Below are positions 14,919 through 22,125 of a stretch of DNA of 24,506 nucleotides, piece by piece (positions within the stretch are counted from its first letter, which is position 1; the number at the start of each line of letters is the position of its first letter). The stretch is from an uncultured Muribaculaceae bacterium (GTDB lineage Bacteria; Bacteroidota; Bacteroidia; Bacteroidales; Muribaculaceae): positions 1 through 24,506 of the forward strand of contig CAJTZQ010000055.1 in assembly GCA_910583795.1 (NCBI GenBank). Reading direction: 5' to 3'. The translations under genes were made by a program, and so were the position numbers. The notes below the pieces were generated by a model that saw nothing but the letters and a program-made list of their open reading frames with translations, had not been told where the DNA came from and did no database searches.

Positions 14919-15740
14919 ATGGCAACCGAAAAAAAGAACGACAAGGAACGCAGCGTGGAAGAACGTCTGCAGAATCTCTATCAGCTTCAGTCTTACCTCT
15001 CCGAGATCGACAGAATAAAGATTCTCCGTGGCGAGCTCCCCAACGAGGTGAAAGACCTCGAGGATGAGATTATCCGCTACCAGACGCGAATCCAGAAACA
15101 CAAGGATGAGATCGAAGATCTAAAAGCTTTTGTAAGTCAAAAGAAAGGAGAGATCGAAGATCGCCGTGTGAAGATCGCAAAATATGAAGAGCAGATCAAC
15201 AATGTGCGCAATAACAGAGAGTTCGCATTCCTTGAGAAAGAAAAGGAATTCGAAGGTCTTGAAATTGAACTCGCTGAAAAAAACATTCGTGAGGCTACAG
15301 AGAAGCAGGAACAAAAGGCTGCCGAAATTGTACGTGCGGAGGAAGGTCTTGCCGACAACAAGCACATTCTTGAAGAAAAGCGTAAAGAACTTGAGGAAAT
15401 CGTTTCTGAAACGCGTCTTGAGGAGGAAAATATCCGTATGAAGGTAAAAGACCTTGAGCAGAAGATTGACGATTACACTCTTGCAGCATTCAAGAGAATT
15501 CGTAAGAACGCCCGCAACGGTCTCGGCATTGTGACTGTTCAGCGTAGTGCATGCGGCGGTTGTTTCAATCGTATTCCACCCCAGCGACAGCTTGAAATCA
15601 AGATGCACAAGAAAGTGATCGTTTGCGAATATTGTGGAAGAATTATGGTTGACGGTGCCCTTGTCGGCATCGAACAACCTGTTGAAGAGGCTCCCGTAAA
15701 ACCAAAACGCAAACTCTCAAAGCCCAAAACTGAACTCTAA
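14919..15740 (+). CDS. Coiled-coil protein with C-terminal C4 zinc ribbon (CT398-like)
   Basis: A 273-residue soluble protein. Residues about 15-195 are almost entirely a charged antiparallel coiled-coil hairpin (heptad-like stretches rich in Glu, Lys, Arg and Leu). The zinc ribbon is CGGCFNRIPPQRQLEI...VIVCEYCG, with Cys212, Cys215, Cys236 and Cys239 as ligands. A Lys/Pro-rich tail (VKPKRKLSKPKTEL) follows. The family includes Chlamydia CT398, and its members are usually encoded beside nif3-like genes, as here. Proposed roles involve nucleic acids or the sigma-54/secretion apparatus in Chlamydia, but no general function is established. Its gene ends the + strand run before the 54-base inverted repeat. 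Confidence 0.9.
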   Translation: MATEKKNDKERSVEERLQNLYQLQSYLSEIDRIKILRGELPNEVKDLEDEIIRYQTRIQKHKDEIEDLKAFVSQKKGEIEDRRVKIAKYEEQINNVRNNREFAFLEKEKEFEGLEIELAEKNIREATEKQEQKAAEIVRAEEGLADNKHILEEKRKELEEIVSETRLEEENIRMKVKDLEQKIDDYTLAAFKRIRKNARNGLGIVTVQRSACGGCFNRIPPQRQLEIKMHKKVIVCEYCGRIMVDGALVGIEQPVEEAPVKPKRKLSKPKTEL

Positions 15741-15764
15741 TAAAAATTCTAACAGAGAATTTGT

Positions 15765-15818
15765 ATATTCAAAAGAATCGGGCTGCCAAATATTTGGCAG
15801 CCCGATTCTTTTGAATAT
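15765..15818. terminator. 54-base perfect inverted repeat, bidirectional terminator
   Basis: A 27-bp perfect palindrome without loop bases, centred between 15791 and 15792. The core CGGGCTGCC/GGCAGCCCG is flanked by ATTCTTTTGAATAT on both sides. It sits between the convergent zinc-ribbon gene (ends 15740) and queE (ends 15886), so a terminator working for both strands is the natural role. The arm sequence gives a T-rich tail in each direction. Confidence 0.85.
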
Positions 15819-15840
15819 TATAAGAATTATAACATTCACC

Positions 15841-15864
15841 TTTTAACCTCTTAACCCTTTAACC
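15841..15864. repeat. Three tandem octamers (TTTTAACC type)
   Basis: TTTTAACC, TCTTAACC and CTTTAACC are adjacent, followed by CTTTTG. Short TTAACC/GGTTAA arrays of this kind are familiar between Bacteroidota genes. It lies 21 bases past the queE stop. A role as polymorphic spacer or slippage site is only a guess. Confidence 0.5.
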
Positions 15865-15885
15865 CTTTTGCAATAGCAAAATAAA

Positions 15886-16485
15886 TCAAAGGATGCCAAG
15901 AAATCTATGAGTCTGCAACGAAAGTGTCCAGCGCGGATCATTCAAAACTCTTTCTACCGTAGATTTGCGGGCTGCTGCGCAAGCCTCCTCCTCTTCCATA
16001 AAACATGGCTGAAGATACATCTTAGTGGAAGTTGACACGCACTTATAGCCGAAATATTGATCTAAATCTTGACCTAAGTCCACTACCTTCAGTTCGTCTG
16101 CCTTCGATATCATAATCTCGTAATCTCCGGCTCCCTCAAATCCATTTTTAGGAGAGACAGTGACCCAATCTATCTCCTCAGGCACAGTCCTGCTTCCATT
16201 CGTCTCTATGGCGATTTTCTTCCCGGTAGACTCTTTAAGGTATCTCACAAATTTGCTGTCTATCCAGAGAGAAGGCTCCCCTCCGGTAAGAATAATCCAT
16301 TCGGCCGGATATTTGGCAATCTCCAGAGCTATCTCCTCATCCGACATTTCCACACCGTCCTGATGACGAGTGTCGCAGAAATAACACCTCATATTGCATC
16401 CGGAAAAACGCACAAACACGGAAGGCACTCCGGTATGTGCGCCTTCCCCCTGAAGAGAATAGAAAATTTCGTTAATCTTTTTCAT
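15886..16485 (-). CDS. queE: 7-carboxy-7-deazaguanine synthase
   Basis: A radical-SAM enzyme that converts 6-carboxy-tetrahydropterin to 7-carboxy-7-deazaguanine, in the queuosine precursor pathway. It is 199 residues. The cluster motif CNMRCYFC (Cys30, Cys34, Cys37) binds the 4Fe-4S cluster; GGEPSLW and IETNGS are SAM-binding motifs. The substrate-loop SLQGEGAHTGVPSVFVRFSGC and the C-terminal WTLSLQTHRFLGI agree with QueE of Bacteroidota. It is last in the - strand queF-queC-queD-queE operon and its start overlaps the queD end by 14 bases, which suggests translational coupling. Confidence 0.95.
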   Translation of the reverse strand: MKKINEIFYSLQGEGAHTGVPSVFVRFSGCNMRCYFCDTRHQDGVEMSDEEIALEIAKYPAEWIILTGGEPSLWIDSKFVRYLKESTGKKIAIETNGSRTVPEEIDWVTVSPKNGFEGAGDYEIMISKADELKVVDLGQDLDQYFGYKCVSTSTKMYLQPCFMEEEEACAAARKSTVERVLNDPRWTLSLQTHRFLGIL

Positions 16486-16804
16486 ATATTGCCACGTTTC
16501 CCTCGCTCTCCTGAACCTCGCAACGCCAACAATTTGGAACTGTATCCGTTATCCATTTTGCAATGTTCTCTGCAGTAGGATTGCATTTGATAACGTCATT
16601 GATCACGGCATGATCAAGACGATCCATAACCAACTCTTTTATATGAGTGAAATCGACCACCATTCCATCAGCATTCAGTTCCTTAGCCTTGCATTCCACC
16701 GTTACGATCCAATTGTGACCGTGCAGATTAGAGCATTTGCTTGGATAGCTCAAATCAAGACGGTGGGCGGCACTTATTTCAAATCTTTTCTTAACGTAAT
16801 ACAT
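16472..16804 (-). CDS. queD: 6-carboxy-tetrahydropterin synthase
   Basis: Converts dihydroneopterin triphosphate to 6-carboxy-5,6,7,8-tetrahydropterin, the first dedicated step after GTP cyclohydrolase I. It is 110 residues, a compact T-fold protein. Zinc ligands are His14, His28 and His30; Cys24 (in PSKCSNLHGHNW) is the expected catalytic Cys. LDHAVIND (63-70) carries the Asp/His pair, and QESEGNVAIYE supplies the C-terminal Glu that anchors the pterin. It follows queC with a four-base gap and overlaps queE. No folE homologue is in the window. Confidence 0.95.
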   Translation of the reverse strand: MYYVKKRFEISAAHRLDLSYPSKCSNLHGHNWIVTVECKAKELNADGMVVDFTHIKELVMDRLDHAVINDVIKCNPTAENIAKWITDTVPNCWRCEVQESEGNVAIYEKD

Positions 16805-16808
16805 ATGA

Positions 16809-17465
16809 TCAATCTTCGTAATCTGTTGGGTCTTCTATCCCTGCTTGAGCCATTGCTTCTTTGCGTTCCACGCAGGTGCCGCATTTTCCACAATGCTTCT
16901 CTCCACCTTTGTAGCAGGAATAAGTCAGGGAATAATCCACTCCAAGCCTTTTTCCGAGCCTTGCGATATCAGACTTGGTTATATTTGTAAACTCAGCAAG
17001 GATATCCACTCCTTCATAGGTGCCGTTGCGCATTGCATCGCTCATACTTGCCACAAATTCAGGACGGCAATCTGGATAAATGGCATGATCCCCTCCATGA
17101 TTAGCCATCATGACGTGAAGCAATCCCCTCGATTCTGCAAGACCGCACGCTATCGAGAGCATTATGCCGTTGCGAAATGGAACAACTGTCGATTTCATAT
17201 TGTCATCAGCATAATGACCTTCCGGTATCTTTTCAGCACCTTCAAGAAGCGAACTCTTGAAGTATTTTCCCATGAATTCGAGAGGTATCACAAGATGCTC
17301 GATCCCTAACATCTCACATTGTTTACGGGCACACTCAATCTCACGGGCATTATGATTTGAACCATAATCAAAACTTACGGCAAGCGCAATTCGATCTTTA
17401 CGATAATGGAGGAGTGTAACGCTGTCCATTCCCCCTGAAAGGATGATGATTGAATCTTTTTTCAT
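16809..17465 (-). CDS. queC: 7-cyano-7-deazaguanine synthase
   Basis: Turns 7-carboxy-7-deazaguanine into preQ0 with ATP and ammonia. It is 218 residues. The N-terminal pyrophosphate loop is SGGMDS (10-15) and the Rossmann-like fold continues with ALAVSFDYGSNH. The zinc site is C-terminal (Cys184, Cys192, Cys195, Cys198 in SCYKGGEKHCGKCGTC). VPFRNGIMLSIA and MANHGGDHAIYPDCRPEF match conserved substrate-loop segments. It lies between queF (nine-base gap) and queD (four-base gap). Since queF is also present, preQ0 is expected to go on to queuosine and not only to archaeosine or DNA modification. Confidence 0.96.
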   Translation of the reverse strand: MKKDSIIILSGGMDSVTLLHYRKDRIALAVSFDYGSNHNAREIECARKQCEMLGIEHLVIPLEFMGKYFKSSLLEGAEKIPEGHYADDNMKSTVVPFRNGIMLSIACGLAESRGLLHVMMANHGGDHAIYPDCRPEFVASMSDAMRNGTYEGVDILAEFTNITKSDIARLGKRLGVDYSLTYSCYKGGEKHCGKCGTCVERKEAMAQAGIEDPTDYED

Positions 17466-17474
17466 ATGTCCCGC

Positions 17475-17945
17475 TTATTTTTTCAGATCGAGAGCCCATT
17501 CCCTGCGCCTGAGGCAGAGATCCTGATGATCCTTATCTCCCATATTAGCGAAAGGATAAATTGATATCCCGCCTCTTGGCATAAACAGACCCTTGACCTC
17601 TATATATTTGGGATCCATAAGTTTCCAAAGGTCTTTCATGATTATATTGACGCAATCTTCATGAAAATCCCCGTGATTGCGAAAGCTAAAAAGATAAAGC
17701 TTCAGGCTTTTGCTCTCCACCATTCTTTCTCGCGGGATATATGAGATTATGATATGTCCGAAATCGGGTTGACCGGTTTTGGGGCAAAGTGTTGTAAATT
17801 CGGGACAGTCGAACGTCACGACATATTCGTTTTCCGGATGCTTATTTTCAAATGTTTCAAGCAACTGAGGTGCATAATCCGTAGGATACGCCACTCCCTG
17901 GCAGCCCAGAAGCGTGACGCCTTCAAGTTCTGAATCTTTTCTCAT
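17475..17945 (-). CDS. queF: preQ1 synthase (NADPH-dependent 7-cyano-7-deazaguanine reductase)
   Basis: Reduces the nitrile of preQ0 to the aminomethyl of preQ1. It is 156 residues, the short single-domain type (as in Bacillus). The nucleophile Cys54 lies in EFTTLCPKTGQPDFG, with Asp61 as the general acid. The family motif ESKSLKLYLFSFR (77-89) binds NADPH, and FHED (94-97) holds the Glu that recognises the substrate. It is the first gene of the que operon and has the promoter and leader at 17964-18034. Confidence 0.96.
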   Translation of the reverse strand: MRKDSELEGVTLLGCQGVAYPTDYAPQLLETFENKHPENEYVVTFDCPEFTTLCPKTGQPDFGHIIISYIPRERMVESKSLKLYLFSFRNHGDFHEDCVNIIMKDLWKLMDPKYIEVKGLFMPRGGISIYPFANMGDKDHQDLCLRRREWALDLKK

Positions 17946-17963
17946 AAATATAAATGAATTTAT

Positions 17964-17991
17964 GGATAGGGAGCTGCCACCATCCCCGTCC
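17964..17991 (-). other. Hairpin in the queF leader
   Basis: On the - strand GGACGGGGA (17991-17983) pairs with TCCCTATCC (17972-17964), with one mismatch and one G-U pair, around a 10-base loop. It lies within a leader of about 55 bases. It does not match the preQ1-I consensus as I know it (no C-rich loop plus A-rich tail), so it is only a candidate control element. Confidence 0.35.
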
Positions 17992-18003
17992 TGTTTTACA
18001 ATG

Positions 18004-18034
18004 CAAATTTACAAAATTTTCCGTACTCCTCAAA
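18004..18034 (-). promoter_or_regulatory. Promoter of the queFCDE operon
   Basis: On the - strand TTTG (18034-18031), a 19-base spacer, then TAAATTTG (18011-18004). Both boxes and the spacing fit the Bacteroidota consensus exactly. Transcription should start near 17998. Confidence 0.8.
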
Positions 18035-18144
18035 ATCTCAGGCAATGATGGCAACACACTATCCAGGAAATAATCTCCAATAGTTTGCCGCAATAAATGA
18101 ATGGCGGGGGTTCATCAATTTTTCTTAAGAACTTATTAAAATAT

Positions 18145-18176
18145 TTTGCATTTGATTGTGAGAATTTTTAATTTTA
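18145..18176 (+). promoter_or_regulatory. Probable promoter of the coiled-coil gene
   Basis: TTTG (18145-18148), 20 bases, then TAATTTTA (18169-18176), one mismatch to TAnnTTTG. The start would be near 18182, about 20 bases before the ATG. Confidence 0.5.
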
Positions 18177-18202
18177 CATCAATTTTACCAAATATTGTCA
18201 TT

Positions 18203-18616
18203 ATGAAAAAAACTGATACTATCGCCCTTTATCTCGAAGAATATCTTAATGGGAAAAGTGATGAAGAACGTCAAAGGTTTTATGAAAAGCCGGTTGAAAA
18301 GCAATATTCAACAATAATGGCTTGGAAACGTCGGCGAGAAATTGCAAACAGCAATGCAAACCCGACTTCTGTTTCTGCTATGGTGGAAACTTTTAAGAAA
18401 ATCAAAAAGGCTATTGGCGAACTCGACACACTTTCACCTAAAGACGCAGACAGACTCCGCGGCGCACTCAATGAAATATATTATGATATAGACAATTTCG
18501 ATAAGATAAAGAAAAGTCAATTGCTCCGCGAGCTCGAATCAGAGAAAGAACGCATAGCACGAGAATCTGAAAATCTCGATAAGAAAATCGAGGCGCTACG
18601 CCAAGAACTTAGTTAA
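18203..18616 (+). CDS. Small coiled-coil protein of unknown function
   Basis: A 137-residue soluble protein, from the ATG at 18203; the longer frame from 18146 would begin upstream of the predicted transcription start. Residues 1-50 are basic and helical, with EKQYSTIMAWKRRREI (31-46) shaped like a short DNA- or RNA-contacting helix. Residues about 55-90 are helical with a SPKDADRLRGALNEI segment. Residues about 95-137 form a charged coiled coil (LLRELESEKERIARESENLDKKIEALRQEL). I do not recognise the family. It lies between the divergent que operon and the convergent permease gene and has its own promoter and terminator. The basic head and coiled-coil tail are what one would see in a small nucleoid-associated or regulatory protein, but that is speculation. 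Confidence 0.75.
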   Translation: MKKTDTIALYLEEYLNGKSDEERQRFYEKPVEKQYSTIMAWKRRREIANSNANPTSVSAMVETFKKIKKAIGELDTLSPKDADRLRGALNEIYYDIDNFDKIKKSQLLRELESEKERIARESENLDKKIEALRQELS

Positions 18617-18741
18617 TGAATGTTAAACCTACACTTATTCCAAAACTTTTTAAAACCCTCGTTGGTTTTACTAATGAAAAGAAAGAAGATAGATTTTTGT
18701 TCATTAAGTTTATGTAATGATAGAGACAATACTCTGTCAAC

Positions 18742-18777
18742 AAAAGACGCCACTCGTGAGAGCGGCGTCTTTTATTT
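18742..18777. terminator. Bidirectional terminator between convergent genes
   Basis: AAAAGACGCC (18742-18751) pairs with GGCGTCTTTT (18764-18773). The inner part adds CTC/GAG around a GTGA loop with one mismatch. T tracts follow in both directions (TTTTATTTT on +, TTTTGTTG on -). It lies between the coiled-coil gene and the permease gene. Confidence 0.8.
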
Positions 18778-18832
18778 TCATATATTCGTCATTCCGGTTC
18801 TTCTTATGATAAAGTATCTATTGTTTAGGTAT

Positions 18833-20797
18833 TTAGAGGGAACTCCCTGCCTCTCTAAGCCGGGTTATGATAGCCTCCGAGACTTCGGAAACTTTCACAA
18901 GTTCCTTTTTCAGATTTCGCTGGGCATTCATACCGGCAAGATACACAGGCAATCCGAACGGGAATAAAACCATCGAGATCCTTCCTATCCATTTGCTCCT
19001 CGCCGGTTGATAAAGCCATAATTTGCGTATCACAGGATAATCCATCAACTTATTGACAGCCATCTGATCTCTGCAATCCGTCATATAATCTACATCTTCT
19101 TCAAGGATAGCACTTATCTCTGAAAGACGTTTCAAATCATAACCCTGCATCCAATATTGCTTATAAGTCTCGACACCTGGATACATTTCACAGAATGCCT
19201 TACATTCCTCGCTCAAGGATGACAATCTCGCAATCGCCTCGTCATGAGAAATATCATTTATAATGACCTCCTTATATGCCACTCTTCTTTCCTGTTTTCT
19301 GCCAAGAAGTTTACGGAAAAATTCCTTATAACGGTCTCCGTCAAACACGGATGAATCATTCATGGCTTTATACGTGACATATACCCCCAACGGTGCTAAT
19401 ACAAATGTAGAAAGCCATATCCCTGCCCAAACTTCCCATCTGCCGTCGCGTGCCATCTTGCCTCCGGTATTGTCTATGATGTAATAGAAAAGGAACAGCA
19501 ACACAGAAATGACGAGTGGAGTTCCGAGACCACCTTTACGTATAATGGCACCCAGCGGTGCTCCTATGAAAAAGAAAATCAGACACGCAACCGACAAAGT
19601 AAATTTCTTCAACAACTCAATTTTATGTCGCCTTATAGTATACTTATCGTCATGTACCATCATAGACTTGAACTGATAGTCTGTGACCTGTCTTTGAGAT
19701 ATATTTAAAGCAGCATCAAAAGTCTGTCCCCTTATCACCGGAGTAAGACTCAGTAGCAACGAATCTATATCAACTGGAATAACCTTGTCGGAGGTGTCTT
19801 TATTTTCTATATCTTCGACAGCCATGGAACCATTGTTGCGTAATATGGCTCCGTTGTCAGAATAATTCACGTGATCGCCACTGAATCTTTTGTTCAAGAG
19901 CGGGAACGCGGTGTTTTTCAACTCAGCGCCATAAATAAGCCCCGTTGAATCAAGACGCAACCCTACAGAGTCTATTGTATGTTGAAGTTCTTTAATATTT
20001 TTCCCGACATACTGATTTCTCATTCCCCCCTCATCAAGACGATTAAAATTGGCGTCAAACGGAATGAGCACCTCTTTGTCTAAAAAAGATTCCCTCCTGA
20101 AAGGCACATTCCTGTCGAGGCTTTTCTGCTCCCTGAGATTTTCAAACTGCTCACCATGGAAAAGATGCAGATATAAATATCGCATGTCGCCCGTAAAGGC
20201 AAGTCTGCCGGAATCCGCAAGAAGTATTGTTGAATTGTCTCCTCCATGGCTTACGTCATATATCATCATGTCGTATAGCATTCCGGTCTCCTTATCCTTA
20301 TGGTTCACATATAGGTTGTAACCCGGAATCTGGACATAAAACACACCTTCTGGAATTTCAAGTTCAGGAGACTTCTGTTTCATTGAGAAAAGAAGAGTCC
20401 ACATCTTGACCTGAGCCGTCGGAAGCACATTGTTTTGGAAGAAAAAGGCTCCTACCGCAACAAATGATATAAATATAATCAACGGACGCATGGCATGAAG
20501 CAAAGACACTCCGGAAGCCTTCATTGCGGTAAGCTCAAACTTCTCTCCGAAATTGCCGAATGTCATGAGACTTGCGAGCAGAATGGCAAGCGGCAAAGCC
20601 ATAGGCACCATTGTGACCGCTGCATAAAAAAAGAGTTCGGCAATCACCGACATTTCAAGACCTTTCCCGACAAGCTCATCAATGTATTTCCATAAGAACT
20701 GCATCAATACGATAAACAGCACTATGAAAAATGTCATAGCCAGCAACGGAAGGAAACTTTTTAATATAAACCGATAAAGTCGTTTTAATATAATCAT
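18833..20797 (-). CDS. LptF/LptG family permease
   Basis: A 654-residue inner-membrane protein when started at MIILKRLYRFILKSFL (20797); the open frame to 20896 adds a polar, Asn/His-rich 33 residues unlike the family. It belongs to the transmembrane pair of the LptB2FG ABC transporter that extracts lipopolysaccharide. N-terminal membrane segments lie at about 14-34, 52-80 and 105-125. A periplasmic beta-jellyroll domain of about 280 residues follows. C-terminal membrane segments start with VACLIFFFIGAPLGAIIRKGG, the family signature before the last helices. About 130 further residues after the sixth helix, including another hydrophobic stretch near the end, form an extension seen in Bacteroidota homologues. 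It could be LptF, LptG or a fused-type single permease; context does not tell. It is transcribed alone. Confidence 0.92.
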   Translation of the reverse strand: MIILKRLYRFILKSFLPLLAMTFFIVLFIVLMQFLWKYIDELVGKGLEMSVIAELFFYAAVTMVPMALPLAILLASLMTFGNFGEKFELTAMKASGVSLLHAMRPLIIFISFVAVGAFFFQNNVLPTAQVKMWTLLFSMKQKSPELEIPEGVFYVQIPGYNLYVNHKDKETGMLYDMMIYDVSHGGDNSTILLADSGRLAFTGDMRYLYLHLFHGEQFENLREQKSLDRNVPFRRESFLDKEVLIPFDANFNRLDEGGMRNQYVGKNIKELQHTIDSVGLRLDSTGLIYGAELKNTAFPLLNKRFSGDHVNYSDNGAILRNNGSMAVEDIENKDTSDKVIPVDIDSLLLSLTPVIRGQTFDAALNISQRQVTDYQFKSMMVHDDKYTIRRHKIELLKKFTLSVACLIFFFIGAPLGAIIRKGGLGTPLVISVLLFLFYYIIDNTGGKMARDGRWEVWAGIWLSTFVLAPLGVYVTYKAMNDSSVFDGDRYKEFFRKLLGRKQERRVAYKEVIINDISHDEAIARLSSLSEECKAFCEMYPGVETYKQYWMQGYDLKRLSEISAILEEDVDYMTDCRDQMAVNKLMDYPVIRKLWLYQPARSKWIGRISMVLFPFGLPVYLAGMNAQRNLKKELVKVSEVSEAIITRLREAGSSL

Positions 20798-20993
20798 TTC
20801 AGTTGTCTCTTCTCCTGATAACCGACATGTTTTACGTCTTTGGAGAATATGGTTATTACTATTGAAATGTAAAATTACAAAAAAATGCCGTTTCAAAGTG
20901 CATAACGACCTCCAAAAATTGCCATAAAGATTAATTAAACATCTTTTTAATTAATTTTTCCCTTTTAAGACCACGCCATTAAAAATGTTTTTA

Positions 20994-21001
20994 TAACTTT
21001 G
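20994..21001 (+). promoter_or_regulatory. Probable pta-ackA -7 promoter box
   Basis: TAACTTTG is an exact TAnnTTTG match followed by CATC. No TTTG lies at the expected -33 position. It gives a leader of about 80 bases and supports the pta start at 21090. Confidence 0.55.
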
Positions 21002-21027
21002 CATCAACCTTAAACCATGTGACACAC

Positions 21028-21046
21028 GCCGTCTGCCTCAGGCGGC
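21028..21046 (+). other. Hairpin in the pta leader
   Basis: GCCGTCTG (21028-21035) pairs with CAGGCGGC (21039-21046), including one G-U pair, around a three-base loop. It lies about 45 bases before the chosen pta start. It may affect stability or translation; no known riboswitch class is recognised. Confidence 0.4.
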
Positions 21047-21089
21047 TTGCGCAATGAAAATATTTAACATATCTAATCACATATCAGTC

Positions 21090-22103
21090 ATGTCATTATT
21101 CGAAAGACTTACTAAAAAAGCACAGGAACATCCTCAGCGCCTTGTGCTCCCTGAGTCAAAAGAGCCTCGCACTCTTAAGGCTGCCGAGCAGATTATTGCA
21201 GGAAAAATCGCAAACATCGTTTTTCTTGGCAAAAAAGACGAAATCCTTGCTGAAGCCAATAAACTTGGTCTAAAATATATCAGCGAAGCTGAATTCCATG
21301 ATCCGGACGACACTTCTTTCACTGAGAAATATGCTGAACTTTTCTGCGAACTCCGCAAGAAAAAAGGAGTCACTCTTGAAGATGCCCGCTATACAGTGAA
21401 AAATCCTCTTTATCTCGGATGTCTTCTTATCAAGGCAGGTGACGCCGACGCTATGGTGGCTGGTGCTCTCAGTCCCACTTCAAGCGTGCTCCGCGCAGCA
21501 TTCCAGGTGCTTAAGACCAAACCCGGCATTTCAGTTGTCAGCGGTGCTTTTATCATGCTTCTTCCCGAAGACTGCAAATATGGCGACAACAATATGCTCG
21601 TGTTTGCCGACTGCGCCGTTGTGCCTGATCCTACTAAAGAGGAACTTGCAGAAATCGCTATCGCAACTGCAAAAACCACCAAGGATATCGCCGGTCTCGA
21701 CCCGGTTGTGGCAATGTTGAGTTTCTCCACAAGAGGCAGCGCAAGCCATGAGCGCGTAGACAAAGTGCGCGAGGCTATAGAAATTGCAAAAGCTAAAGAT
21801 CCTTCTTTGGTGATCGACGGGGAGATGCAGAGCGACGCCGCCATCGTTGCTTCCGTAGGTGCGCTCAAGGCTCCCGACAGCAACGTTGCCGGACATGCCA
21901 ACACTCTTATATTCCCCTCTCTTGAAACAGGCAACATCGCCTACAAACTCGTTCAGCGCCTCTCCGGTGCCGGTGCCGTAGGCCCGATTCTTCAGGGACT
22001 CGCAGCTCCAGTCAACGACCTCTCTCGTGGTGCCACAGTAGAAGATATTGTCAACACTATCATCGTCACCTGCAACCAGGCAATTGGTGACAAAAACCTT
22101 TAA
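21090..22103 (+). CDS. pta: Phosphate acetyltransferase
   Basis: Converts acetyl-CoA and phosphate to acetyl phosphate and CoA in the cytoplasm. It is 337 residues from 21090 (MSLFERLTKKAQEHPQRLVLPE), the short single-domain form; the in-frame ATG at 21054 adds 12 residues and is less likely. Conserved segments are RLVLPESKEPRTLKAAE (N-terminus), NPLYLGCLLIKAGDADAMVAGALSPTSSVLRAA (CoA-site region), VFADCAVVPDPTKEELAEIAI, and LSFSTRGSASHERVDKVREAIEIAK, then FPSLETGNIAYKLVQRLSGAGAVGPILQGLAAPVNDLSRGA near the C-terminus. ackA follows after 22 bases, so the pair forms the classic acetate/ATP operon. There is no long N-terminal regulatory domain. Confidence 0.96.
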   Translation: MSLFERLTKKAQEHPQRLVLPESKEPRTLKAAEQIIAGKIANIVFLGKKDEILAEANKLGLKYISEAEFHDPDDTSFTEKYAELFCELRKKKGVTLEDARYTVKNPLYLGCLLIKAGDADAMVAGALSPTSSVLRAAFQVLKTKPGISVVSGAFIMLLPEDCKYGDNNMLVFADCAVVPDPTKEELAEIAIATAKTTKDIAGLDPVVAMLSFSTRGSASHERVDKVREAIEIAKAKDPSLVIDGEMQSDAAIVASVGALKAPDSNVAGHANTLIFPSLETGNIAYKLVQRLSGAGAVGPILQGLAAPVNDLSRGATVEDIVNTIIVTCNQAIGDKNL

Positions 22104-22125
22104 TTAATATCAACAATCTCAACTT

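Noticed and set aside
15120..15677. 185-codon - strand frame opposite the zinc-ribbon gene
   Set aside because: The Phe/Leu-rich product is the expected antisense of a Glu/Lys-rich coiled coil.
17946..18000. Classical preQ1-I riboswitch upstream of queF
   Set aside because: The hairpin lacks the C-rich loop and A-rich tail of that class as I know it; kept only as an unclassified leader.
18620..18967. 115-codon + strand frame after the coiled-coil gene
   Set aside because: It runs through the strong bidirectional terminator at 18742-18773 and into the permease gene; not protein-like.
20798..20896. 33-residue N-terminal extension of the LptF/G permease
   Set aside because: Polar Asn/His-rich sequence unlike the family; MIILKRLYRFILKSFL at 20797 is the typical beginning.
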